Positions 16,880 to 25,002 of a DNA stretch of 26,088 nucleotides are shown here, piece after piece (position 1 is the first letter of the stretch; every line of letters begins with the position of its first letter). Origin of the DNA: JBEKHT01 sp049511715. GTDB lineage: Bacteria; Chloroflexota; Anaerolineae; Anaerolineales; RBG-16-64-43. The stretch lies in NCBI GenBank assembly GCA_049511715.1, contig JBEKXU010000041.1, forward strand, positions 1 to 26,088, given 5' to 3'. The notes below the pieces were generated by a model. The model did no database searches. It was given only the letters and a program-made list of their open reading frames with translations, and was not told the origin of the DNA. A program made the position numbers and the translations under genes.

Positions 16880-18022
16880 TCAGGGGCACGATGGGGAGCG
16901 GATCGCCTGGGCCACTTTCTCCGCCAACAGGGTTTCGCCCGCGGGCGTCAGGTGGAATTCCGTGTTTGTAAATTGGCTCGGTGAGATGGCGTTCCACAGA
17001 TCCAGATAGGGCCACCCGGCCTGACGCGCAAACTGGCCCAGCATGGCCCGATACTGGTCATAGGCCCAGCGAGGATAGGAAAGGTTGTAGCGGATGGTGC
17101 TGTTCCGACCCGAACTGATCAGGATGGGTTCATTGACCAGGAGGAGAGGCACTTGCCCGGCGACGCGCTGGCCGGCGGCCAGGACATCGAAGGCAAGTTG
17201 ACTCTCCTCCAGGGTCGGCCCGGAAGATCCATGGTAGGAGGCATCGGCCGGGAAATCCCTCTGAGCCGGCGTGAACGTGCCGGGATAGGCTTGATCCACA
17301 CCGGTCGCCGCCCACATCAGTCCATAGACCTGCAGGCGGGCAAGATCCGCAAGATCCCTTCGCTGACCCCATATCGTGCGATCCCAGAACGTTGATTCGA
17401 CCAGGGCCGGATCGTGTGGATCCAGGGAGAGGTGGTAACGGGCAATGAGGTCGCGCACGCGGGCCGGGTTATTGGCCACGATGGGTGAAGCAAGCTGCGC
17501 GCTGCGGGGGAAGGCGTCGAGGGTCGTGAGCCAGACGACCAGGTCCGGCCGGTAGGACATGGCCTGGTCAAGGATCATCAGGTCCTTCATCAAGGAAGCC
17601 GTCGGGTACCCGAGGTTGTAGAACCGTGCCCCCTTGCCGCACACGACCAGGCCCTCCGCATTGAGTTGCCCCGCCAGGGTCTCCTGCGGCTGCAGGAGCG
17701 TTCCCCAAACAGAAGAGTCGCCAAGCAGCAGGACCCGAAACTCCCCCGTGGGGTTCCCCCCGGCGGAAAGGACGTGCGAGGCAAACATGGCGTCCAGGTT
17801 ATACAGGCTCAGGTTGTAAGACTCCGCAGCCTCCTGCCCAAACGGGAACCGCTCGCGGCCCGGGAAGAGAAGGTTGTAGGCCGAGATGCGGCCGAGCCCA
17901 GAAGTGTTCACCAAGCCAAACCCGAGGTCGAGAACGACAAACACGATGAGCGCCTTGGCGAGAAGCCGAAGCGGGTGGATCCCTTGGCCCTTGTTTCGGG
18001 CGCTCATGGAATCCGGGTTCAT
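16880..18022 (-). CDS. Membrane-anchored SGNH protein, DltD/AlgJ-like partner of the MBOAT
   Basis: This is a 380-residue protein with one N-terminal membrane segment (about 18-38, LRLLAKALIVFVVLDLGFGLV) and an extracytoplasmic SGNH domain. Block I is LLLGDSSVWG with Ser103 as nucleophile, and block V is FHLTPAGE near the C-terminus. The residue three before that His is Thr rather than the usual Asp (NTEFH), with a Glu at minus two. Its start overlaps the MBOAT stop by four bases (18019-18022), so the two are coupled, as is typical of DltB-DltD and AlgI-AlgJ/X pairs. It would take the acyl group at the outer face and move it to an acceptor glycan or lipid. The acceptor is unknown. Confidence 0.82.
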   Translation of the reverse strand: MNPDSMSARNKGQGIHPLRLLAKALIVFVVLDLGFGLVNTSGLGRISAYNLLFPGRERFPFGQEAAESYNLSLYNLDAMFASHVLSAGGNPTGEFRVLLLGDSSVWGTLLQPQETLAGQLNAEGLVVCGKGARFYNLGYPTASLMKDLMILDQAMSYRPDLVVWLTTLDAFPRSAQLASPIVANNPARVRDLIARYHLSLDPHDPALVESTFWDRTIWGQRRDLADLARLQVYGLMWAATGVDQAYPGTFTPAQRDFPADASYHGSSGPTLEESQLAFDVLAAGQRVAGQVPLLLVNEPILISSGRNSTIRYNLSYPRWAYDQYRAMLGQFARQAGWPYLDLWNAISPSQFTNTEFHLTPAGETLLAEKVAQAIRSPSCP

Positions 18023-19446
18023 GGCATCCCCACCAGCTTGCGAAGGAAGGCGAGAGAGAGTTCAGGCGTGGGCAGGGCAAAGAAGACCCACCCGAGAGTG
18101 ACATAGTGAAATGTGACCAGCACGCCGATCGCGCTGAGCAAATTCCTTCGCGGAGGCGACTTGGCCCAGGCAGACGCTGGCCGTCTGGTCCATTCGCTCC
18201 ATCGGTTATTGACGAACAGCCCCACCCCGTGCCACAAGCCCCAGATCACAAAGTTGCCGGAGATTCCGTGCCAGAGACCGATGAGCAGCATCGTGCTGAG
18301 CTGCGACACGAAGATCGTGGCTACGGCGGGAAGGGGCCGACGTCCGCTCCGCAAGGCGCGGGTGAGAGGATTGAAGAAGTAGGCGCGGAACCACTGCGTC
18401 AAAGTCATGTGCCAGCTGTTCCAAAACTGGATCAAGTTCGGCTTCAGGTACGGGGCGTTGAAATTCTCCGGCAGGTTGATGCCCAGCATGCGGCCCAGCC
18501 CGATCGCAATGTCCGTATACCCGCTGAAATCCAGGTAGATCTCAAACGCGTAAGCGTACAGCAGCAGCCAGGCCCAGCCGGCCGTTCGGACTTGAAGCGC
18601 GTTCGTGGCATTCAAGGCGATCAGCGCCAGCGTATCGGCAAGGACGAACTTCTTGAACAGCCCGGCGACGAGACGCTTCCCCGCCACAAGCCACCCGTCC
18701 TGCGAAAGAGGCATAGGATGACGCAGATCCTGGACAAAACGCTCGATTCGGTCAATCGGCCCGGCGGTTAGGGAGGGAAAAAAGATGATGTAGGTGAGGT
18801 ACTCGGCCAGGTTTACATCGGGGAGACGACCGCTCTGCCGGTCTCGCAGCGTGTGGATCATTCGAAAGGCGATGTAGGAGAAGCCGAGCCATTGCAGATC
18901 AGAAGCCGCCGCATGGGTCGTCGATTGCCCGGTCCATAGCCGCAGCAGGAGGCTGGCCGCTGTTCCGAGAGCGGGGGCCTTCAAGATGATGAAGACGGCG
19001 ATCAGGAACGCGGCAACCAACCACAGGCCGCGGTTGAGCCTCCCGGGGGAACGGTTGAGCAGCGCAAAGGCCAGTGCAAACGCCGCCAGCACCCCCACGA
19101 TCGACACGGTTTGCGGAGGGCGACTGGCCGTAAGAAAGGGGTCCACGTTGAGGTAGCGCGTGAGCCCCAGCAGGAGGATCAGGATCAGCACAATCGCGGC
19201 GGCAACCCAGTTCTCCCTTTCACGCCGCGACTCGGGCGTGGCGGTCAAGGTCCAGGCCGTCATGGAAAGCATCACCGTCGCGACCGGCAGCCAGAAGTCC
19301 ACTTCGCGGAGCGGCAGAGCCGGTTGGAACCAGAAGACGGCCAGGACACTGGCGACCAGCAGGAGATAGGGCCTGGGTCGGTCGTGGAGGAAGAGGCCGC
19401 AGGCGACCGCAAGCGCCCCCCCCACCAGGATTTGCAGCAGCGTCAT
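18019..19446 (-). CDS. MBOAT family O-acyltransferase (DltB/AlgI-like)
   Basis: This is a 475-residue protein with about twelve membrane segments. The MBOAT core is clear: LGFSYIAFRMIH (188-199), FFPSLTAGPIDR (222-233), YLDFSGYTDIAIGLGRMLGI (304-323), NAPYLKPNLIQFWNSWHMTL (330-349) and GLWHGISGNFVIWGLWHG (390-407). His393 in GLWHG is the likely catalytic histidine. In DltB this class takes an acyl thioester from a carrier on the cytoplasmic side and passes the acyl group across the membrane. Its ATG directly follows the TAG of the microprotein gene with no gap, and its stop overlaps the SGNH gene, so the three are one translational unit. The acyl group is presumably the one activated by the FAAL downstream. 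Confidence 0.92.
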   Translation of the reverse strand: MTLLQILVGGALAVACGLFLHDRPRPYLLLVASVLAVFWFQPALPLREVDFWLPVATVMLSMTAWTLTATPESRRERENWVAAAIVLILILLLGLTRYLNVDPFLTASRPPQTVSIVGVLAAFALAFALLNRSPGRLNRGLWLVAAFLIAVFIILKAPALGTAASLLLRLWTGQSTTHAAASDLQWLGFSYIAFRMIHTLRDRQSGRLPDVNLAEYLTYIIFFPSLTAGPIDRIERFVQDLRHPMPLSQDGWLVAGKRLVAGLFKKFVLADTLALIALNATNALQVRTAGWAWLLLYAYAFEIYLDFSGYTDIAIGLGRMLGINLPENFNAPYLKPNLIQFWNSWHMTLTQWFRAYFFNPLTRALRSGRRPLPAVATIFVSQLSTMLLIGLWHGISGNFVIWGLWHGVGLFVNNRWSEWTRRPASAWAKSPPRRNLLSAIGVLVTFHYVTLGWVFFALPTPELSLAFLRKLVGMP

Positions 19447-19578
19447 CTAGAATCCCTGGTAGATCCAGCGGGGGCCGCTGTTGGCCGTAAGGACAACGAG
19501 CGCGACGAGGACCAGCCCCAGGACAAGCGCCCAGAGGTTTTCCCTTGTGAGAATCGCTCTCAGCAGTCGTCTCATCAT
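19447..19578 (-). CDS. DltX-like membrane microprotein (43 residues)
   Basis: The frame opens with two ATG codons at 19578 and 19575. An in-frame TGA lies upstream, and the frame ends with TAG at 19447-19449, directly adjoining the MBOAT ATG. The protein has a basic N-terminus (MMRRLLRAILTREN), one hydrophobic helix (LWALVLGLVLVALVVLTA) and a C-terminus PRWIYQGF. Size, topology, gene position and the aromatic-I-Y-x-x-F ending resemble DltX, whose C-terminal motif (of the type FIYNEF) carries a tyrosine shown to act in acyl transfer from DltB to DltD. Tyr40 would be the equivalent. The ribosome binding site is weak (GAGACC). Chance cannot be excluded for so short a frame, but the zero-gap junction and the ending argue for a real gene. 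Confidence 0.72.
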   Translation of the reverse strand: MMRRLLRAILTRENLWALVLGLVLVALVVLTANSGPRWIYQGF

Positions 19579-19670
19579 GGTCTCATGCGATCTGGATCAT
19601 ATCATGGCGCAATGTGCGTCGGCTCGGTGGTACAATGACGCCGTTTCGCATCCTGACGAGACAGATCCTC
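19579..19670. promoter_or_regulatory. Divergent promoter region of the acylation cluster and the lipoprotein pair
   Basis: This 92-base gap separates the microprotein (-) from the lipoprotein (+). TACAAT at 19631-19636 on the plus strand and TATGAT (complement of 19596-19601) on the minus strand are plausible -10 boxes, each without a recognisable -35. Divergent firing would link the two transcription units. Confidence 0.4.
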
Positions 19671-20060
19671 ATGACCAGACGACTCCTGTTCTCGCTGACG
19701 CTTGCGCTTTCCTTTCTGCTCGCGGCCTGCACGACGTCAAAGGACGAATCGGCGCAAGCGGTGCAGAGCCTCCTTCAAGCGCTCGTGCAAAGGGACGAGG
19801 CGCACTATACCGCCCTGACCTGCGGTTCTTATGAGGACAGCGCGCTGATCGAATACGACTCCTTCGATCTCGTGCAACTCAGTCTCAAAGACCTCTCCTG
19901 CAGCCAGACCGGACAGAACGGCAACACGGCCACAGTGCACTGCACGGGCAGCATCCAAGCGACCTACGGAAACGAAGTCCAAAGCTACGACCTGAGCAAG
20001 CGCACCTATCATCTCACCCTGCAAGGCGGAGACTGGCTGGTCTGTGGGTATACCCAGTAG
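19671..20060 (+). CDS. Small lipoprotein, function unknown
   Basis: This is a 129-residue protein starting MTRRLLFSLTLALSFLLAAC, a classical lipoprotein signal with lipobox LAAC (Cys20). The mature part is about 110 residues with three further cysteines (TCGS, LSCS, HCTG) and one in the C-terminal VCGYTQ. It resembles small extracytoplasmic alpha/beta domains of the type seen in lipoproteins (DUF4878/NTF2-like); I cannot assign a family. In-frame ATGs at 19614 and 19635 would spoil the signal peptide. Its 3' end overlaps the next gene by 17 bases, so the two are probably co-translated. It is divergent from the acylation cluster. Confidence 0.75.
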   Translation: MTRRLLFSLTLALSFLLAACTTSKDESAQAVQSLLQALVQRDEAHYTALTCGSYEDSALIEYDSFDLVQLSLKDLSCSQTGQNGNTATVHCTGSIQATYGNEVQSYDLSKRTYHLTLQGGDWLVCGYTQ

Positions 20061-20985
20061 GCTCCTCCTCTTTCTGGGTATCGGGGCGCTGGCGATGGGT
20101 TCCTGCACGAGCCTTGACGCGCCACTCCCGACCGCGACTGCCGAGGCTTTGCTCAGGACCACGGCTGTCGTCGCCTCCCCACCGACGCCGGTGGCCCAGC
20201 CTGCAAATGCGCAAGCCACCCCAACGGCTGGCCCGACCGATGCGCCGCTCACCGCGGCTGAGTGGAAGTCCTGGCCCATCGTGCCCGTCGTGCCCCCGAC
20301 GGTGAAGCAGGTCTTCCAGAAGGGTCAGGCGCTCGGCAATGATCCGCATGCCTTCTCGGTCTTCGGCGACTGCCAGAGTGTTCCGGACATCTTCATGGGC
20401 GTCTACGACACCGATCGCAGCAAGGTGGCCCAGCTGCCTCCCGCCCTGCAGGAGACGGTCGCTTACTTCTCCGGCTCTTTCAATCGCGCCAGCACGACCG
20501 CCCAATCCGATTACACGGCAGCCAGTCTGCTTAATGAGAACATGTCTCTGGCCCAGTACGGGTGCAATTCAAACGAAATTCCCGTCGATTGCGAGTTGCG
20601 CCTTCACCGACCCTCCTTCGTGTTCATTATGGTCGGTACCCATTACGAGAGGAACAACCGCAATATCACCTATCTGCGAATGATTCTGAACGATCTCCTC
20701 GCGCACGGGGTGGTTCCGATTCTTGAGACGAAGGCCGACAGCCGCGGGCCGGATGACAACGTCGACCTGGATATGGCTGTCCTGGCCCTCGAATACAACG
20801 TCCCGATGTGGAACTTCTGGGCCGCCACCACGGGCCTCCCCAACCACGGCTTGTACACCAAGGCCGACGAAGAAGCCCTGGGCGACATCTACTTGAACGA
20901 TGAGGCGTTGGAATTGCACCGCTTCACCGCCTTGGAGTCGCTGGACGCGGTCCGGAGCGCCGTCGGCGACACCCTCCCCCAGTAG
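20044..20985 (+). CDS. SGNH-like lipoprotein with GDC in place of GDS
   Basis: This is a 313-residue protein with a signal peptide MGIPSRLLLFLGIGALAMGSC (lipobox Cys21), a Pro/Thr/Ala-rich linker (about 25-75), then an SGNH-like domain. Block I reads VFGDCQS (107-112), so Cys110 sits where the nucleophile Ser normally is. GTHYERN (198-204) may be block III, and VPMWNFWAATTGLPNHG (253-269) is a segment I associate with Chloroflexota SGNH proteins. A DxxH block V is not clear; LNDEALELHR near 284-293 is the nearest candidate. The start is a GTG inside the preceding lipoprotein gene. It could be an inactive or thiol-based relative that binds or edits an acylated glycan. That role is inference from its place beside the acylation cluster. 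Confidence 0.75.
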   Translation: MGIPSRLLLFLGIGALAMGSCTSLDAPLPTATAEALLRTTAVVASPPTPVAQPANAQATPTAGPTDAPLTAAEWKSWPIVPVVPPTVKQVFQKGQALGNDPHAFSVFGDCQSVPDIFMGVYDTDRSKVAQLPPALQETVAYFSGSFNRASTTAQSDYTAASLLNENMSLAQYGCNSNEIPVDCELRLHRPSFVFIMVGTHYERNNRNITYLRMILNDLLAHGVVPILETKADSRGPDDNVDLDMAVLALEYNVPMWNFWAATTGLPNHGLYTKADEEALGDIYLNDEALELHRFTALESLDAVRSAVGDTLPQ

Positions 20986-21067
20986 ACGGCGCGGGTCCCT
21001 GGATCTGCAGAGCAAAGAGAAAATGAGTCTTCAAGACAACGAGGGGAATCCCGCTCCGGGTCCGAGG

Positions 21068-22018
21068 CTATTCCCCCTGGCGGGAGCGGTGCACCAGGAT
21101 GATCCCCGATATCACCGTGATCCCCCCTAGGCACTGGACCGTGGAAAGATGTTCTCCCAACAAGGGGATGGCTACCAAAGCGGTGAACACGGGTTGCGCA
21201 AGCATGGTGGAGGCAACCAGAGAGGCGCGAAGGTGTCCCAGGGCATAGCCGATAATCAAGTAACCGCATACCTGGGTGATGAGGGCCAGCGACAGGAAAT
21301 CCAAATAGGTTCCCCGGGAGTAGCCTGCCAGCGGCTCACGCAGGACGAGGCAAACCGGCAGCAGGAGGATCGTCGCGGTGAGCGACATAACTCCGATGTA
21401 GGTCAGCGAATCGAGATACTGGCGGCCGCTCTGGGTCACCAAATAATATCCGGCGTAGGAAATTCCTCCGATCAAGGCCAGCAGGTCGCCCGAGAAAGAT
21501 TTTGGAAGGACAACGAAATCTGCGCTGGCGACGGCGGCGACGCCCGCGAGGGCGATGAGAAATCCCAGCCAGAAACGCGCGGTCAGTTTTTCCCCGAAAA
21601 CGGGCCCTGCGGCAAGAGCTACCCACAGCAGAGAGCAGTTCCCGAGCAAAGAAGCATTGGCAGCGCTGGTCAGGTTTACGGAAGTGTTCCAGAGTGCCAA
21701 GTCAGCGGCCAGGAACAGCCCGCCTAAAGCCGCCAGGATCAGGCCAGCGCGCGGCCATGGCCGGGAGTTTCCTCGGCGAGGCAGCAGGGCTGGCGCCAGC
21801 ACTAGGCTGGCCAGACCCATGCGGTAGAACGCCGTGACCGGTCCAGGCGCCGCCGCCCAGCGGACAAAAAAGGTCGACAGACCCAGCGCAGGAATGCCCA
21901 GAGCGATGGCGAGGTAAGGCAGCCTCGAGGACCGTTGAGGCTCAGAGCCGCGAGAAGGAATGCTGGCCTTCTCGGTTCTCGCCCCCTCATGAGATACGGT
22001 ACGTCCTGAATCGGTCAT
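21068..22018 (-). CDS. EamA/DMT-superfamily transporter
   Basis: This is a 316-residue inner-membrane protein with about ten helices in two EamA repeats. The first runs from PYLAIALGIPALGLSTFFVRW to the helix FWLGFLIALAGVAAV, with the typical NTSVNLTSAANASLL segment. The second starts at FSGDLLALIGGISYAGYYLV and ends in GEHLSTVQCLGGITVISGIILVH. Members export amino acids, nucleotide sugars or other metabolites, and the substrate is not predictable here. A polar 33-residue N-terminus precedes the first helix; the ribosome binding site is weak (GAGG), so a later start is possible. It converges with the SGNH lipoprotein gene. Confidence 0.9.
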   Translation of the reverse strand: MTDSGRTVSHEGARTEKASIPSRGSEPQRSSRLPYLAIALGIPALGLSTFFVRWAAAPGPVTAFYRMGLASLVLAPALLPRRGNSRPWPRAGLILAALGGLFLAADLALWNTSVNLTSAANASLLGNCSLLWVALAAGPVFGEKLTARFWLGFLIALAGVAAVASADFVVLPKSFSGDLLALIGGISYAGYYLVTQSGRQYLDSLTYIGVMSLTATILLLPVCLVLREPLAGYSRGTYLDFLSLALITQVCGYLIIGYALGHLRASLVASTMLAQPVFTALVAIPLLGEHLSTVQCLGGITVISGIILVHRSRQGE

Positions 22019-22579
22019 TGAAGCGGCCTCGTCTTGCTGGACTTCTGGCGGCTGTGGAGGGCGTTCTTTTCCCTCGCGATTCCCCTGTCCCAGGTGAAGC
22101 TACTACGGTGAGCGCCCTGTCCTGGTCACGGCTAGCCCCTACCCGAGCGCACGCCTGCCCAGAAGCCATCATGGGGCAGGCTGAGGTATGAGGAGAAAAC
22201 CTAGCGCTTCCATTCGACGTGAAACCCCCTGGAAGACAGCAACCCCCGCGGCAGGCCCCCTGCCTTTGCCCTTATTCCAGAACCGCAATAGGTTCCAAAA
22301 TCTCGTTGCTCGCCAGGAGGCCACCAAGACCGGCGGGGCAGAGGCCGCTGAACAAGCCCAGCGCATCCGCCGGCGTGGAGCGCGTCGAAGCCGGTTGAGG
22401 GCTCTCCGATCCAAGCTCCCTCCCGTCCCCCGAGGGGCTCCCACTGAATTGCCCAGCGCATGGAGCTTGCCGATGATCTGCTGCGTGGGAGCCGTTTCTC
22501 TTTCCGCGAGAGAGTTTCTCTGCGGCAGGGGCGCCGGCCTCTCCGGCACCGATTTTCTCTTTTCGGGGGGCAGGCCCCG
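22019..22579. other. 561-base intergenic region, no gene seen
   Basis: It lies between the MFS gene (stop at 22580) and the EamA gene, both on the minus strand. Frames crossing it are Arg/Pro-rich and overlap in several phases. I see no terminator with a T-run. Confidence 0.4.
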
Positions 22580-23845
22580 TCAAGCAGAGACCCGCTCCGC
22601 AGTTTCCTCCACCGCGTCCACGGTCTTCAAGCGGCGCATCTCCGGCCAGATTCCGGCCACGCTGAGCACGACCAGGAGTGTGCCGATGCCGCCGCCGACC
22701 ACCGAAAGGATCGGGCCGAACAGGCCGGCGGTTAACCCCGACTCAAACCCGCCCAGCTCATTGGACGCGCCGATGAAGATGCTGTTCACCGCGGAGATAC
22801 GCCCGCGCAACTCGTCCGGGGTGCGGGTCAGGATCAGGGACCGGCGGATCACCACGCTGATATTGTCAAGCCCCCCCACCACTGTCAGCATGGCAATCGA
22901 CAACCAGAAGGATTTGGACAGGCCGAAGACGATCGTCGCCACTCCGAAGCCCGTCACCGCCAGCAGGAGGGACCGGCCGGCGCGTTGCAAGGGAGGCCGG
23001 TGCGCCAGCAGGAGCGCCATGAGCAGGGCGCCTATGGAAGGGGCGGCTCGCATCAGACCCAATCCTTGCGGCCCAACCTTGAGGATGTCCGTGGCGTAAA
23101 TCGGCAACAGGGTCACTGCGCCGCCGAGCAGGACGGCGAACATATCCAGGGTGATGGCGGCCAGGATGACCCTCTCGCGCCGGATAAACTGCAAGCCTTC
23201 CCTCAGCGATTCCAGCGTGGCAGCCTTGGCAGCCAGCGCCAGTGGACGTCCCTTGATCTGGGAGACCAGCACCAGAAAGGTCAGTGCGCTCAAAGCGTCG
23301 AGAGCGTAGACCACCGTGAGGCGTTTCAGAAAAGTGGCGAGCAACCCGGCGAGGGCCGGCCCGGCGATCGAGGCAAGCTGCGACGTGCTGCTCGACCAGG
23401 TCGCGGCGGTAGTGAAAAGGTTTGGCGGCACGGTAGCCGGGAGAAGGGTAGAGACCGCTGGGTCGTTGAAGGCCCGCGAAATGCCTATCCCCAGCAAACA
23501 CAGGTAGATCAACGGCAGCGAACCTTGAAAGAACGAGAGCATCGCCAGCCCCAGCGAGCAGGCGGCTAGCAAGACCTGCGTGATGGCGATGACCTTCTTG
23601 CGGTTGTACTGGTCGGCTACATGCCCGCCGGGCAAGGACAGCAGGATAATCGGGACGACCTGCACCAACCCCACCAGGCCGAGGGCGAAAGCACTATCGG
23701 TTCGCAGCCACAGCTCCCAGGCGATGGCAAACGTCACCATCTGCCCGGTCAAACTCGTGCTGAGCATGCCCGCCAGCAGTAGGCGAAAGTCCCGCTGCCG
23801 CAGGGCCGCGTAGGGATCATGGGTGTTATTCTTTTGGGAACTCAA
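22580..23845 (-). CDS. MFS transporter (MFS_3-type exporter)
   Basis: This is a 421-residue inner-membrane protein with about twelve helices. It begins YAALRQRDFRLLLAGMLSTSL, the usual start of the enterobactin-exporter-like MFS_3 group. The cytoplasmic loop motif GGHVADQYNRKKVI lies between helices 2 and 3, and TPDELRGRISAVNSIF follows in the C-terminal half, both typical of this group. It is a proton-driven exporter of a small molecule that I cannot identify. The predicted start is a TTG at 23845 with AAGGAGGG directly upstream; the spacing is short, so the exact start is uncertain. No neighbouring biosynthetic genes suggest a cargo. Confidence 0.9.
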   Translation of the reverse strand: MSSQKNNTHDPYAALRQRDFRLLLAGMLSTSLTGQMVTFAIAWELWLRTDSAFALGLVGLVQVVPIILLSLPGGHVADQYNRKKVIAITQVLLAACSLGLAMLSFFQGSLPLIYLCLLGIGISRAFNDPAVSTLLPATVPPNLFTTAATWSSSTSQLASIAGPALAGLLATFLKRLTVVYALDALSALTFLVLVSQIKGRPLALAAKAATLESLREGLQFIRRERVILAAITLDMFAVLLGGAVTLLPIYATDILKVGPQGLGLMRAAPSIGALLMALLLAHRPPLQRAGRSLLLAVTGFGVATIVFGLSKSFWLSIAMLTVVGGLDNISVVIRRSLILTRTPDELRGRISAVNSIFIGASNELGGFESGLTAGLFGPILSVVGGGIGTLLVVLSVAGIWPEMRRLKTVDAVEETAERVSA

Positions 23846-24417
23846 TACCCTCCTTGTTCGGAGTTCAGGTTGGCGGACCGATCACCCGTAAAGCTGAAAA
23901 GCACCCTCCAAGAGCCGCGCTTCGGAGGGGTCCGGGCCGCTGTGAGTGTGTTCGAACAAACCCACAAACGCCGAGCCGCGAGGTTCAAGATTCTTGGGCA
24001 CGAACGACCATGACAAACAGTCCCCTTTGAGCTTCGGACACCAAGACCTCGGCGATGCCCCCTGAAATCCAAAGTGACCCAACAGACAGAGGGGCAGGAT
24101 CACTCATCGCCCAGCCAGTGCCTGAAGCCCGAGCGAGGTCCGGGCCGCTGCGGTCCTGTCACCGAAAGAGGCAGATGCCCCTGGTTGCGAATTGCCTCAA
24201 TCGCAATGGGATCGGGGCGCCTCCCGGTTCTCGGACAGCCTCCGGTCCGGAGACCTGCCTCCGTCTTCCGCCTCGGCCGAGAAGGCCAGCCGCCCGAAGG
24301 CCAACCGGGGTCCGATCCGCAATATACCCCATTGGTTGATCGGGGCATGGGGTGAGCGCCTGTCCGTGTCCCCCATCGCCCGATGTCCAACGCAGGCTTG
24401 GGTATCACCCTCGAGTC
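23846..24417. other. 572-base region without a gene
   Basis: It lies between the acyltransferase remnant and the MFS gene. An imperfect stem-loop at 23904-23929 (CCCTCC/GGAGGG outer stem) could form in the MFS leader about 60 bases ahead of its start. The 13 bases GTCCGGGCCGCTG occur twice (near 23931 and near 24139); I attach little weight to this. Confidence 0.35.
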
Positions 24418-24948
24418 TCAGAGGACCCTGGACGCAAACGGAATCTTTCGAACGACATAGGCCGCGGCGAAGCAGAGCGGAACCGCAATCACTGCGGCCA
24501 GCCCGAACTTAAGCAACTGCTCTGGGTGGATCGGCCGGAGCGTCAGGGCGAGGAAGACGATGATCGGCGGGTGAATGATGTAGACGGCATAGGCGTGGCG
24601 GGAGAGGAACCGGCTGAGCCAGCCGGTCCGGTTGAAAAGCCGGCGGAAGAGCGTGATCAGGCCCAGGACCATCCCGACCGAGAAGATCGAGTCCCACAGC
24701 GCGTAGACCCCGGACTGCCAGTATCCCCCGCCGAGGAAATCCGATTTTCCGGTGAGCGCGATTGGGAAAAGCAGAATCGTCGCCCCGGCCGTCACCGCAA
24801 AGCCCACCCTGCCCATTGAGCGCGGGATCGTCGGCAGCCAGTCGCGCCGGAAGGCGACGATGCCGAGAATGAAGAAACTGATGTACTGCGGAAGATAGGG
24901 TGACGTTCTCTGTTCCCTAAAGGGGACAGCTTCGCAGAGCACGCACAC
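24418..24948 (-). pseudogene. Acyltransferase family 3 (OafA-like), C-terminal half only
   Basis: The sequence from about 24906 down to 24418 encodes YLPQYISFFILGIVAFRR and then five or so membrane helices, including RHAYAVYIIHPPIIVFLAL. This is the characteristic C-terminal half of membrane acyltransferase 3 proteins, which transfer acyl groups to surface sugars or lipids. The full family is about 350-400 residues, with catalytic His and Arg residues in the N-terminal helices that are missing here. The first 16 codons from the GTG at 24948 (CVLCEAVPFREQR...) do not look like the family and follow an in-frame TGA. The gene is thus cut at its 5' side about 90 bases before the IS630, so the IS alone did not do it. 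Confidence 0.75.
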
Positions 24949-25000
24949 CCCGTTGGGTCACGTTACGCTCTGCCCGCCCCGTCCGGGCGGTAGGAGTAGC
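24907..25000. repeat. Hairpin-rich segment between the truncated acyltransferase and the IS
   Basis: Three inverted repeats lie one after another: 24911-24928 (TGTTCCC-TAAA-GGGGACA, one G-T pair), 24934-24973 (GCAGAGC with GCTCTGC, 26 bases between) and about 24972-24990 (GCCCG with CGGGC). The sequence matches neither the acyltransferase frame nor the IS630 ends. It may be the remnant of another mobile element. Confidence 0.4.
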
Positions 25001-25002
25001 TA

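Noticed and set aside
22188..23099. Open frame of 303 codons on the plus strand
   Set aside because: Mostly antisense to the MFS gene, and the part outside it has no coding character.
24934..24973. Integron attC site
   Set aside because: GTTGGGT resembles one box and the outer arms pair, but the complementary RYYYAAC box is not where it should be and no integron gene is present.
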